64,000 nt of DNA, taken from contig NZ_JAMQPR010000001.1 in assembly GCF_026151345.1 (NCBI RefSeq), positions 2,614,676 to 2,678,675 on the forward strand, read 5' to 3'. The position numbers were made by a program, and so were the translations under genes. Of the stretch, positions 9,014 to 16,324 are shown piece by piece (positions within the stretch are counted from its first letter, which is position 1; each line of letters starts with the position of its first letter). Source of the DNA: Leptospira paudalimensis (GTDB taxonomy: Bacteria; Spirochaetota; Leptospiria; Leptospirales; Leptospiraceae). Under the pieces are notes generated by a model. The model saw only the letters and a program-made list of their open reading frames with translations, ran no database searches and had not been told where the DNA came from.

Positions 9014-9961
9014 TTACAAATTTAAATCGTAAGTGGCTCCAAATTTTAGGCCAGAAACTTCAATTCGGTGTTCGGCCGTTGCGGAAACAAATTCCATTAA
9101 CGTGCCAAGTGTAGAGAATTGATTCCCATCAAAACTAAGAGCAATTGGACTTTGTGCTTTGGCATTCATATACTCTCTTTCAAAACTTAAGAATAATCGT
9201 AATTTTGGAACGACAACAATACTTGCCCCAAAACTTAATTTTTCAGAATTAAACGTATAACCACCATTAGCGTAATTGAATGAGGCCCCCGCATTGGAAA
9301 CTCGGATTTGTTCCGAACTATACGATCCTGTGGAGTTCAAAAGAAATGGTCCAAAGAGTAAAAAATCTGCAAATAACGTTGCTCGGTCATTCAAATCAAA
9401 TTCGAATCCTACTCCCAAAAGACCAGAAGTGCCTGTTGTATTTTTTGTATCTTGTCCAAGGTATGCGGGAGCACCAAGTCCCAAATAGGATCCTTCCATT
9501 GTTTGGCTGATGCTGCGTAAAACATACTTTGGCAAAATGCGAAAATTGGAAGTGGGAGATAAGGTTACTCCAAAATTGATATCGGAGTACAGTAACCGGT
9601 AATCAGCTTCTTTGATGCCAAGTCCCGTAGGATAAAAAGAATTCCATTCATAACCTCTGCCAAATCGATTTAAATGAAGGCCCACAAAGAGATTCGAGAG
9701 AATACCGGCATTGATCGATTGGAAATAATCAAAACCCCAATCGTTGATGAGACTCATCCCTTGGTTGTTTTGCCATTCTTGGTTATACTCCGTCCGTACT
9801 ATATCATTATAGAAATTTCTTTTTTCTAAATCTGTACGAAGGCTTCCTAAAAACAAACCACCTTTGACTCGTAATGTATTACCTTCTACTTTTCCTTGTG
9901 CATAAACGGAAGTGGTCAATAGAGAAAACAGGACCAAAAGAAAAACGAATGTTCGTTTCAT
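9014..9961 (-). CDS. Exported, probable outer-membrane beta-barrel protein of unknown function
   Basis: The start is the ATG at 9961, because it begins a clear signal peptide (MKRTFVFLLVLFSLLTTSVYA, written here as the first 21 residues) and has a purine-rich GAGAGG about 11 nt upstream; the frame is open a further 17 codons upstream without need. The mature part (about 295 residues) is beta-rich with alternating aromatic/polar segments, frequent Gly and Asn, and ends '...GATYDLNL'. This resembles outer-membrane barrels, but no named family is evident. It is divergent from the TonB-dependent receptor gene, with a palindrome (10021-10033) in the shared upstream region. Confidence 0.75.
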   Translation of the reverse strand: MKRTFVFLLVLFSLLTTSVYAQGKVEGNTLRVKGGLFLGSLRTDLEKRNFYNDIVRTEYNQEWQNNQGMSLINDWGFDYFQSINAGILSNLFVGLHLNRFGRGYEWNSFYPTGLGIKEADYRLLYSDINFGVTLSPTSNFRILPKYVLRSISQTMEGSYLGLGAPAYLGQDTKNTTGTSGLLGVGFEFDLNDRATLFADFLLFGPFLLNSTGSYSSEQIRVSNAGASFNYANGGYTFNSEKLSFGASIVVVPKLRLFLSFEREYMNAKAQSPIALSFDGNQFSTLGTLMEFVSATAEHRIEVSGLKFGATYDLNL

Positions 9962-10020
9962 GAATAGAATTACCTCTCTCATCCAATAACAAATGAAAAG
10001 GCAACCACTCAAGGAAATTT

Positions 10021-10033
10021 TAGAAAGTTTCTA
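10021..10033. promoter_or_regulatory. 13 bp perfect palindrome, candidate operator
   Basis: TAGAAA-G-TTTCTA, centred 66 bp upstream of the exported-protein ATG (9961) and 149 bp upstream of the receptor ATG (10176). The same core, TAGAAA-C-TTTCTA, sits upstream of the FNR-like gene at 39412-39424. Recurrence in two intergenic regions argues for a protein-binding site; the binding protein is unknown. Confidence 0.45.
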
Positions 10034-10175
10034 TCCCGACATATGTTTGTTTCTCTGTGCTTTGATCCTCCTCTTCACCTTCATTTCTCAAAATGCAAAA
10101 CGCAGACACCAAACAAAGAAGGCAACTGATGTAAAAAAAAGTAGATCGCGATCCTTTGGAAAAAAGAATGGTTCC

Positions 10176-12512
10176 ATGCTAAATGAAATTGAGAACGAAA
10201 CTCAAGCCAAGAAGGGGAAAAACCTACTCCTCTTATGTGTCACTTTGATGGTTCCAACCCTCCTATTTTCCCAGGATGAAAAATCACAACCGAACCAGGA
10301 ACCAAAAGTGGAAGTGCAAGCGAAGGAAGAAACTCCTACCATCCGCGTGAAAGGGAAAAAAGATACAGACCGCGAATTTCTCGGAGATGTAGAAGGCACA
10401 AATATCTATTCAGGTAAAAAAAACGAAGTGATTCGATTAGATAAAGTGAATGCGAATTTAGCGATGGGAAACACTCGTCAGGTGTATGCAAAAGTTCCTG
10501 GCATTACCATTTGGGAGAATGATGGGAGTGGGATCCAACCAGGAATAGGTGCAAGAGGTTTGTCTCCCAATCGAAATTGGGAATTTAACACTCGTATGAA
10601 CGGGCATGACATTGCTTCTGATTCCTTCGGTTACCCTGAAGCATATTTTAATCCACCTTTAGAAGCACTAGAAAAAGTAGAGATCATCAGAGGGGCTGGT
10701 TCCTTACAATACGGGCCTCAATTTGGTGGGATGGTCAATTATGTGGTGAAAAAAGCTGACCCAACTAAGCCTGTCAAAGTTGAAACCAAAACCACGGGTG
10801 GTTCTTTCAACACCCTCAACCAATATAGTTCTGTTAGTGGGACTGTAGGAGATTGGAGTTATTTTGTTTTTTACCAAGGCCGTAGTTCTGATGGATGGAG
10901 GGAAAATTCACAGTACAATGTCCAAAATGGATTTGTGAATTTGGCATATAAAGTTTCCGAAAAATTGAAAATCTCAATGGAAATGGCAAAGTCAACTTAC
11001 TTAAGCCAACAAGCTGGTGGACTCACCGATGAACAATTTCGGATCGACCCAAGGCAGTCAGGAAGGACAAGAAACTGGTTTAGTGCCCCTTGGAATGTTC
11101 CAGCGATGAACATTGATTACGAACAAAGTCCGACTGCGAGAACCAATGTTAAAATCTTCGGACTTTATGGAGAAAGAAATTCAGTTGGTGTTGTATCGGC
11201 AGCAAATGTTACGGACCCAATCCAACCTCGGACTTTAGAATATAGTCCAAGGCAAATTGATAGAGATACCTATCGAAATTATGGGATGGAAGCAAGACAG
11301 ATCTTTAACTACGATTTATTGGAAAGAACTCATACTCTTTCATTTGGTGGTAGGTACTTTAATGGGAATACAGATCGATTTCGAAATCCAAATGGAACAA
11401 CAGGATCTAAATTTGATCTAAGGGAAACCAATTTCACTGGAGTGTGTTATGATGGCACAAGAAATTGTCGGATCGCTGATTTAGAATTCTCTACATTAAA
11501 TTACGCTGGATTTGTTGAAAATTTATTCCGTATCACTGATGCCCTTTCACTTACTCCTGGTGTTCGATATGAATGGATTCGGTCCACAGCTTCAGGCCGA
11601 GTCAATGAATCAATACCAAGCGCATCAAAACCGTTTGGTGGGATGATCCAACCAAAGGAACGTGTTCAAAGACAGGTTCTTTATGGACTTGGTGCACAAT
11701 ACCAAATAACAAAAACAACCAATTTATATGCAAACTATTCACGCGCGTTTCGGCCAGTCGTCTATTCGGAGTTATTTGCACCAACTGCTACCTTAAATGA
11801 AGTTGATCCTAACTTAAAAGACCAATCAGGATATAATGCAGATGCAGGATACCGTGGGAAATTTGGACAGTGGATCCAGTTTGACATGAGTGTTTTTGAA
11901 CTCCGTTATAACAATCGTGTTGGCCAACTTCCAGGACTTCTCCCTGGCCAAGCTAACTTCCAAACGAATGTGGGAGATTCCTTACACAGAGGGGTAGAGG
12001 CATACTTAGAAGTTGATCCAATTGTATTACTGACAGAATCACAACCATACGGATCTTTTAGTTTATTCACATCGAGCGCAAATGTGAATGCTCGTTATAT
12101 CCGTTGGGAAGATCCACGTGTTCTCACAAATCCAGCAAATGCACAAAACTTTTATCGTGTTGGAAAACTTGTAGAAAACGCCCCTTCACAAATCCATCGT
12201 TATGGAGTCACATACCATTATAAAAATGTCTTAAGTTTCACGTATTTGATCAGTTATACGGGAGCAACTTATGCGGATGCTGCCAATACAGGTCCTGCTA
12301 CAGCGAATGGACAAATTGGTCTCATCCCTTCCTATACAGTGAGAGACTTTACGTTTGTTTGGAATTTTCACGAAAATTTTTCACTTCGTGGAGGAGTTAA
12401 CAACATGACAAACCAAATGTATTTTACTCGTCGTGCGGGAGGATACCCCGGACCAGGGATTTTACCTTCCGATGGGATGTTTTATTTTATTGGCTTAAGT
12501 GCTGTATTTTAG
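10176..12512 (+). CDS. TonB-dependent outer-membrane receptor, FecA-like
   Basis: From ATG 10176 the protein has 778 residues. A signal sequence ('NLLLLCVTLMVPTLLFSQ', about residues 15-32) is followed by a linker with a TonB-box-like 'TIRVKG', then a plug domain with 'VPGITIWENDGSG', 'RGLSPNRNWEFNTRMNG' and 'EKVEIIRGAGSLQYGPQ', and a long beta-barrel that ends in Phe ('YFIGLSAVF'). This is the layout of ferric-siderophore or ferric-citrate receptors; the plug resembles FecA most, but the ligand cannot be read from sequence. The frame is open back to 9993, with an extra hydrophobic stretch; I prefer the start that puts the signal peptide first. It ends at a terminator hairpin. Confidence 0.9.
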   Translation: MLNEIENETQAKKGKNLLLLCVTLMVPTLLFSQDEKSQPNQEPKVEVQAKEETPTIRVKGKKDTDREFLGDVEGTNIYSGKKNEVIRLDKVNANLAMGNTRQVYAKVPGITIWENDGSGIQPGIGARGLSPNRNWEFNTRMNGHDIASDSFGYPEAYFNPPLEALEKVEIIRGAGSLQYGPQFGGMVNYVVKKADPTKPVKVETKTTGGSFNTLNQYSSVSGTVGDWSYFVFYQGRSSDGWRENSQYNVQNGFVNLAYKVSEKLKISMEMAKSTYLSQQAGGLTDEQFRIDPRQSGRTRNWFSAPWNVPAMNIDYEQSPTARTNVKIFGLYGERNSVGVVSAANVTDPIQPRTLEYSPRQIDRDTYRNYGMEARQIFNYDLLERTHTLSFGGRYFNGNTDRFRNPNGTTGSKFDLRETNFTGVCYDGTRNCRIADLEFSTLNYAGFVENLFRITDALSLTPGVRYEWIRSTASGRVNESIPSASKPFGGMIQPKERVQRQVLYGLGAQYQITKTTNLYANYSRAFRPVVYSELFAPTATLNEVDPNLKDQSGYNADAGYRGKFGQWIQFDMSVFELRYNNRVGQLPGLLPGQANFQTNVGDSLHRGVEAYLEVDPIVLLTESQPYGSFSLFTSSANVNARYIRWEDPRVLTNPANAQNFYRVGKLVENAPSQIHRYGVTYHYKNVLSFTYLISYTGATYADAANTGPATANGQIGLIPSYTVRDFTFVWNFHENFSLRGGVNNMTNQMYFTRRAGGYPGPGILPSDGMFYFIGLSAVF

Positions 12513-12527
12513 TGAACCAATCTTTAA

Positions 12528-12567
12528 CCTATCCTCAGTCCATAATCGATTGAGGATAGGATCTGTT
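12528..12567 (+). terminator. Terminator after the TonB-dependent receptor gene
   Basis: A 10 bp stem CCTATCCTCA / TGAGGATAGG with a 13 nt loop is followed by a short T-run (ATCTGTTTTT). The long loop makes it weaker than the 5S terminators, but it lies exactly between the convergent genes ending at 12512 and 12617. Confidence 0.65.
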
Positions 12568-12616
12568 TTTCAACAATTGAAACCAATCCACTCAATGAAT
12601 CATTGGACTCTTAGGA

Positions 12617-13645
12617 TCAAAACTCAATTGGCATGTACAAAGCAAGGTGAAAGGTTCTAAGTTCATAACTATATCCATTTTCTTTTACAATTGGACCACC
12701 AAATGAAACTCTTGCTCTCAGTCCTAAAAATGGGGGCGATTCTAAATACATCATAAATGCAAATTTTGCGACTGCATTCACTCTGACTTGGTTACGCATT
12801 AGGCTACTGATGGCAAGTGATTCAACGGCATTAAAACGTCCGCTAAAGTATGCTGCCAAAGCTGTGGTATCTGGTCGTAATAATCCTTGGCTTCCAAGAT
12901 AATAACCAACTAACTCAAGATTGTTTCCAGTGGATAGATTTGCGACCAAGTAAGTCAGAGTTGGATCAGAATTTGGATTTAAATTCCCTGATACAAATTG
13001 GTAAGCACCTAAATTGTTTAGAAACGAATTTCGTCCTGGCCCAGAAAAGGCGATGAGTAAATTCGAAGCAGTATCCTTAAAATCAACATTCCCTCGTAAC
13101 CGAACATGTGCTGGTCCCATACCAAATCCCAATCGAAAAGTTTCAGGATTCCCGATATAAAAAATGGGAACCAACATAGAATAACTTCCTTCCACATTGG
13201 TACCAACATCTTCTGTTACCTTATTACTTTTTGAAGAGATGGAATCTCCATCTGAACTTGATGAATTCGATTCGGAAGAAGAAGATTCAACAGATGCTGA
13301 TTTAGAGAATATTTTGGGTATCGACTGACGATTGAGATAAAAATTGGAATTATGTAATAGTAAATTCACTCCAAAGTATTTTGAAATTTGGTATTCAGGA
13401 GATTTTACATCAAATAACCAAGAGACCCTACCTGGATCATCTTGGACCATTAACGCATCTCGATTTCTACCTTGGATGGATAACGAAACACTCTCCAAAG
13501 TTACACCTGGATTGATGGAAACAAAACGGTACTTTGGTTTATCTGGTATGGGGCTGTCCGGAGTTTGCGAAGTATCTTGGCCATACAAAACACTAGAAAG
13601 AAAAAATAGGAAGATGAAACATCGGAAATAAATACTTTGATTCAT
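12617..13645 (-). CDS. Exported protein of unknown function, probable outer-membrane protein
   Basis: A 342-residue protein with a signal peptide ('YFRCFIFLFFLSSVLYGQ', about residues 6-23) and then a Pro-rich linker. Residues 115-145 hold a low-complexity Ser/Glu-rich stretch. The rest is beta-rich with conserved-looking strands ('FRLGFGMGPAHVRLRGNVDF', 'LGLRARVSFGGP') and the chain ends in Phe, as barrel proteins often do. I do not recognise a family. It is a single-gene unit flanked by a 5S repeat and a convergent receptor gene. Confidence 0.7.
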   Translation of the reverse strand: MNQSIYFRCFIFLFFLSSVLYGQDTSQTPDSPIPDKPKYRFVSINPGVTLESVSLSIQGRNRDALMVQDDPGRVSWLFDVKSPEYQISKYFGVNLLLHNSNFYLNRQSIPKIFSKSASVESSSSESNSSSSDGDSISSKSNKVTEDVGTNVEGSYSMLVPIFYIGNPETFRLGFGMGPAHVRLRGNVDFKDTASNLLIAFSGPGRNSFLNNLGAYQFVSGNLNPNSDPTLTYLVANLSTGNNLELVGYYLGSQGLLRPDTTALAAYFSGRFNAVESLAISSLMRNQVRVNAVAKFAFMMYLESPPFLGLRARVSFGGPIVKENGYSYELRTFHLALYMPIEF

Positions 13646-13804
13646 GATTTTTAACAGAATTGGATCAAAATAAAACTAGCGTTATGTTTTGAAAGTGATT
13701 TTTAAAACGAAATTCGACTAAAAAGTTCCGATTGTGGAATCAAAAAGCAAACTTACTCCCACCCCCATACACGAGCAAATAATGAGAAAAATGATTCTCT
13801 TCAC

Positions 13805-14068
13805 TTAACGGATTCATTTGTGTACATAAAAAAAAGCCAACTTCGCAAGTCAGCTTTTCATTATCTACAATCCATTCAGAATCCACCCGGCAACAATGCC
13901 GGAGAAAAAAGAGCAAGACACCTTGCTCTTTTTTTGAGGCAGCGACCGCTACGGCGAGTCGCAGACGGCAGCTGGCTCACACAGAGCCCTAAAAATAAAA
14001 AAAGCGCTCACTTTCGTGAACGCTCTATCTTACGTTATGAGTGCTAACAGAGGCAACGTCCTACTTCC
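13805..14068 (-). repeat. 5S rRNA repeat unit, copy 2 (tail intact, 5S gene truncated)
   Basis: The terminator tail is the same as in copies 1 and 3: hairpins at 13908-13931 and 14003-14024 and the GC-rich hairpin at 13938-13974. Homology breaks off inside the 3' end of the 5S gene at about 14068, so only around 20 nt of 5S remain. It lies 430 bp from copy 3 in direct orientation, consistent with a tandem duplication followed by loss or replacement of the 5S part. Confidence 0.85.
14049..14068 (-). pseudogene. Remnant of a 5S rRNA gene (3' end only)
   Basis: GGCAACGTCCTACT (plus-strand reading, 14052-14065) matches the 3' end of the complete 5S genes. Beyond it the sequence no longer aligns with 5S. 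The terminator downstream is preserved. Confidence 0.7.
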
Positions 14069-14235
14069 ACCCCCACCGCTAGTCCGCATCCGCGGGCGAA
14101 GAGCCCTGAGCCTTGCTCAAGTAACAGTATCGCCACCCTATTTTTCCTGTGGAAAAATCCTAGCAGGCTTCGGCTTCATATGGAAGCCTCACCCATTTCG
14201 CGAACAAACCTTTCCTATTTACTATTGGGTTCACT
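14069..14235. other. Hairpin-rich non-coding segment between 5S copies 2 and 3
   Basis: About 165 bp with no supported gene, G+C richer than its neighbours, carrying several short perfect inverted repeats: GGGC/GCCC near 14094-14106, TGAGC/GCTCA near 14107-14119, ATTTTTCC/GGAAAAAT at 14140-14158 and GGCTTC/GAAGCC at 14172-14188. Its last 20 nt (about 14222-14241) match an internal 5S segment (CTATTGGGTTCRCTCAATGG) in the orientation opposite to the neighbouring 5S genes. It occupies the place where the 5S body of copy 2 should be. Confidence 0.5.
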
Positions 14236-14433
14236 CAATGGATTTTGATTCGTACATAAAAAAAGCCAACCTCGTAAGTCAGCCTTTCCTCTATCTACAA
14301 TCCAATCAGAATCCACCCGGCAACAATGCCGGAGAAAAAAGAGCAAGACACCTTGCTCTTTTTTTGAGGCAGCGACCGCTACTCGCGAGTCGCGGACGGC
14401 AGCCGGCTCATACAGAGCCCTAAAAATAAAAAA

Positions 14434-14455
14434 AGCGCTCACTTTCGTGAACGCT
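14434..14455 (-). terminator. Intrinsic terminator of 5S copy 3
   Basis: Minus-strand stem AGCGTTCAC / GTGAGCGCT with a GAAA loop and a following T-run; one U-G pair replaces the U-A pair of copy 1. Confidence 0.85.
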
Positions 14456-14478
14456 CTATCTTACGTTATGAGTGCTAA

Positions 14479-14594
14479 CCCGGCAACGTCCTACTCTCCC
14501 ATTGAGCGAACCCAATAGTACCATCGGCGATGAGAAGCTTGACTTCCGTGTTCGGAATGGGAACGGGTATGGCCTTCTCTCCATAATCACCAGG
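14479..14594 (-). rRNA. rrf: 5S ribosomal RNA, copy 3 in order, second complete gene
   Basis: A 116 nt gene that reads the same as the copy at 8842-8957 over its full length as far as I can compare by eye, with the same pairing ends and conserved internal segments. The upstream flank differs from copy 1 beyond 14606, so its promoter is different: TTGACT at 14627-14632 could be a -35 element, but no good -10 is visible. It is divergent from the GyrI-like gene at 14686. Confidence 0.95.
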
Positions 14595-14685
14595 AGTAAT
14601 TACCATGTGTACAGAAGAGAGTGGGAAGTCAAACCATTAAAGAAGAAAAGATTGCGTTTTTTTGGAAAACAAAAAGCATTTCCTT

Positions 14686-15150
14686 ATGGCTGGATTGTCA
14701 GAACCACTTGTTCAAACAGAAAAATTTACGGTTATGGGACTTCGTATCAGAACATCCAATGCACCTGGAGATGCGGAAGTCAAAATTCCAGCCACCTATT
14801 CGAAATTTTATAAAGAAGACATTCCCAAAAAAATGGAAATGTTACGAAAGATAGATCCTCTGTTTGCAGTATATTCTTCTTATGAATCGGATGAAAATGG
14901 TGCTTATGATTTTTTGTTAGGTTATGCTGTAGATCCAAACACAAAACCACTTCCAGGAATGGAACTGATTCAGGTTGCGCCACAAAACGGCCGTTATTTT
15001 GCGATTCAACCTGGCCCACCTGAAGAAGTTGTGCCAAAATTTTGGGCTGAAATTTGGAACCATCCCGAAATTCCTAAAATTAGAAGTTTTCAAACAGATT
15101 GGGAAGAATATTCGGAAGCAGGGATCCGAGTTTTTTTATCTACTACTTAG
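14686..15150 (+). CDS. GyrI-like / AraC effector-binding-domain protein
   Basis: From ATG 14686 the protein has 154 residues and appears to be one stand-alone SOUL/GyrI-type effector-binding domain. Features are the opening 'EPLVQTEKFTVMGLRIRT', a central 'PLFAVYSSYESDENGAYDFLLGYAV' (written in parts: PLFAVYSSY, then YDFLLGYAV) and the C-terminal 'FQTDWEEYSEAGIRVFL' region that closes the barrel. Such proteins bind small molecules or, in GyrI, DNA gyrase; the ligand here is unknown. An in-frame TTG at 14662 is an alternative start. Its stop overlaps that of the convergent gene by 4 bp. It begins only 92 bp from a 5S gene on the other strand. Confidence 0.75.
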   Translation: MAGLSEPLVQTEKFTVMGLRIRTSNAPGDAEVKIPATYSKFYKEDIPKKMEMLRKIDPLFAVYSSYESDENGAYDFLLGYAVDPNTKPLPGMELIQVAPQNGRYFAIQPGPPEEVVPKFWAEIWNHPEIPKIRSFQTDWEEYSEAGIRVFLSTT

Positions 15151-15563
15151 ATATTTGAACCAAGTTCTGCGATTTTAGTTTCTACACACGAGGATGTTTT
15201 GCCAGAACTTCCTTCTTCTAAGGTTTGGTATTGATTCTTTTCTACCTTAACCATTTTCACTTTGATCGAACCACCAATAAAATCCGAAATTTCAGGATCA
15301 TTTGTTTCCATTAGGGTGAGTGTAAAAGAACAAGGACCATTCCAAACAATTTTTTCTTTGAGATACATTGAATTATATTCTTGCATTTGGTATGTAGCAA
15401 ATCGTTTAAAACGGGAATTATGACCCGACTGACATTTGTTATCAAAAATGCCTGTTATGAATTTGGAACATTTATTACTGACTGGTTTCATCTGCTTAGG
15501 ATGTGCAGCATCAATTACTTGTAAAAACAATAGAACAAAGAATAGGACAATCCAATACTTCAT
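15147..15563 (-). CDS. Small exported protein of unknown function
   Basis: 138 residues with a signal peptide ('MKYWIVLFFVLLFLQVIDA', residues 1-19). The mature part has five or so cysteines, including 'NKCSKF', 'NKCQSG', 'NGPCSF' and 'SSCVET', which could form disulfides in the periplasm. No family recognised. Its ATG overlaps the stop of the PrsW-type gene (ATGA), so it is the last gene of a three-gene operon. Confidence 0.7.
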   Translation of the reverse strand: MKYWIVLFFVLLFLQVIDAAHPKQMKPVSNKCSKFITGIFDNKCQSGHNSRFKRFATYQMQEYNSMYLKEKIVWNGPCSFTLTLMETNDPEISDFIGGSIKVKMVKVEKNQYQTLEEGSSGKTSSCVETKIAELGSNI

Positions 15564-16324
15564 AAAACAGGTGCTTCCATTGGTTCAATTTTGTTCGATT
15601 GGCTTTTTTTTTCAATTACGTATTCTCGCCAATCGGTAACCACCCAAACCCATATCCCAACAAACATAGCGGTTGAAATCCAAAGTCCAATCGTGGCACC
15701 AGGGATGAGTAAAAAATCGACTACACCATGTTGCAAAACAGCAAGTACAAATCCAAACATGATCATCAATCGTTTAGCACTTACATCTTCTTTTAAGTTA
15801 CTCTTTAATAAGAACATAGAAAAACACAAATTGATCAATAGATGGATATTGGAAGAATGGATGGTTCTTGCGATAAAAAGATTTAATTTTTTTTCTTCAG
15901 GTTCACGGAAGATATAATGCGTGTTTTCGACGAAGGAAAATCCCATTGCCACAAATCCAGCGAACAATACAACACTCGGTGAAAATTCTTTTGTTTTGCG
16001 ATCGTAACCCAAAACAAAAGACAATACCATGATAAAGAATACTTTAAACGTTTCTTCGGTAATTCCTGCTTGGATAAAAGCTAAATGAGCAGTTTGTGTG
16101 AGTAAACTTACCTTTTTTTTCGGAGAAAAATCTGTCTCTGGCCAAAGGATGGGTTGTAATCTTAAAATTAAATCGGTGGATAACCAACCAAATACCAAGG
16201 CAAAGAGAATCCCGATGACCTCCTGCCAGCCTTTTTTCGGTTTGTAAGCCTTCCAAATGACAACTGCCCATGGAAACACTGTGGCCGCTCCAATCAAATA
16301 ATCAAAGGCTCCCATTTCTTTCAT
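15560..16324 (-). CDS. PrsW-family intramembrane metalloprotease
   Basis: A 254-residue protein with about seven to eight membrane segments. It contains the three PrsW-family motifs: Glu-Glu at residues 90-91 followed by Lys94 ('ITEETFK'), 'GFSFVENTHYI' at 128-138, and 'HGVVDF' with His199 and Asp203, plus a His pair around 156-161. In Bacillus, PrsW cuts an anti-sigma factor; no anti-sigma gene is next to this one, so the substrate is open. The gene overlaps by 4 bp both the upstream TonB-domain gene and the downstream small exported protein. Confidence 0.85.
   Translation of the reverse strand: MKEMGAFDYLIGAATVFPWAVVIWKAYKPKKGWQEVIGILFALVFGWLSTDLILRLQPILWPETDFSPKKKVSLLTQTAHLAFIQAGITEETFKVFFIMVLSFVLGYDRKTKEFSPSVVLFAGFVAMGFSFVENTHYIFREPEEKKLNLFIARTIHSSNIHLLINLCFSMFLLKSNLKEDVSAKRLMIMFGFVLAVLQHGVVDFLLIPGATIGLWISTAMFVGIWVWVVTDWREYVIEKKSQSNKIEPMEAPVL

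Larger units (their letters stand above)
14236..14606 (-). repeat. 5S rRNA repeat unit, copy 3 (complete)
   Basis: Complete unit equivalent to copy 1. Terminator hairpins lie at 14434-14455 and 14338-14361, the GC-rich hairpin at 14368-14404. The first terminator stem has one change relative to copy 1 that leaves a U-G pair only in the minus-strand RNA (it would be a C-A mismatch in the plus-strand RNA), which supports minus-strand transcription. Homology with copy 1 ends sharply at ATTACCAT (14606). Confidence 0.9.

Noticed and set aside
9993..10175. In-frame N-terminal extension of the TonB-dependent receptor gene
   Set aside because: It would place a second hydrophobic stretch and a basic linker ahead of a clear signal peptide, and it includes the palindrome at 10021; the ATG at 10176 fits better.
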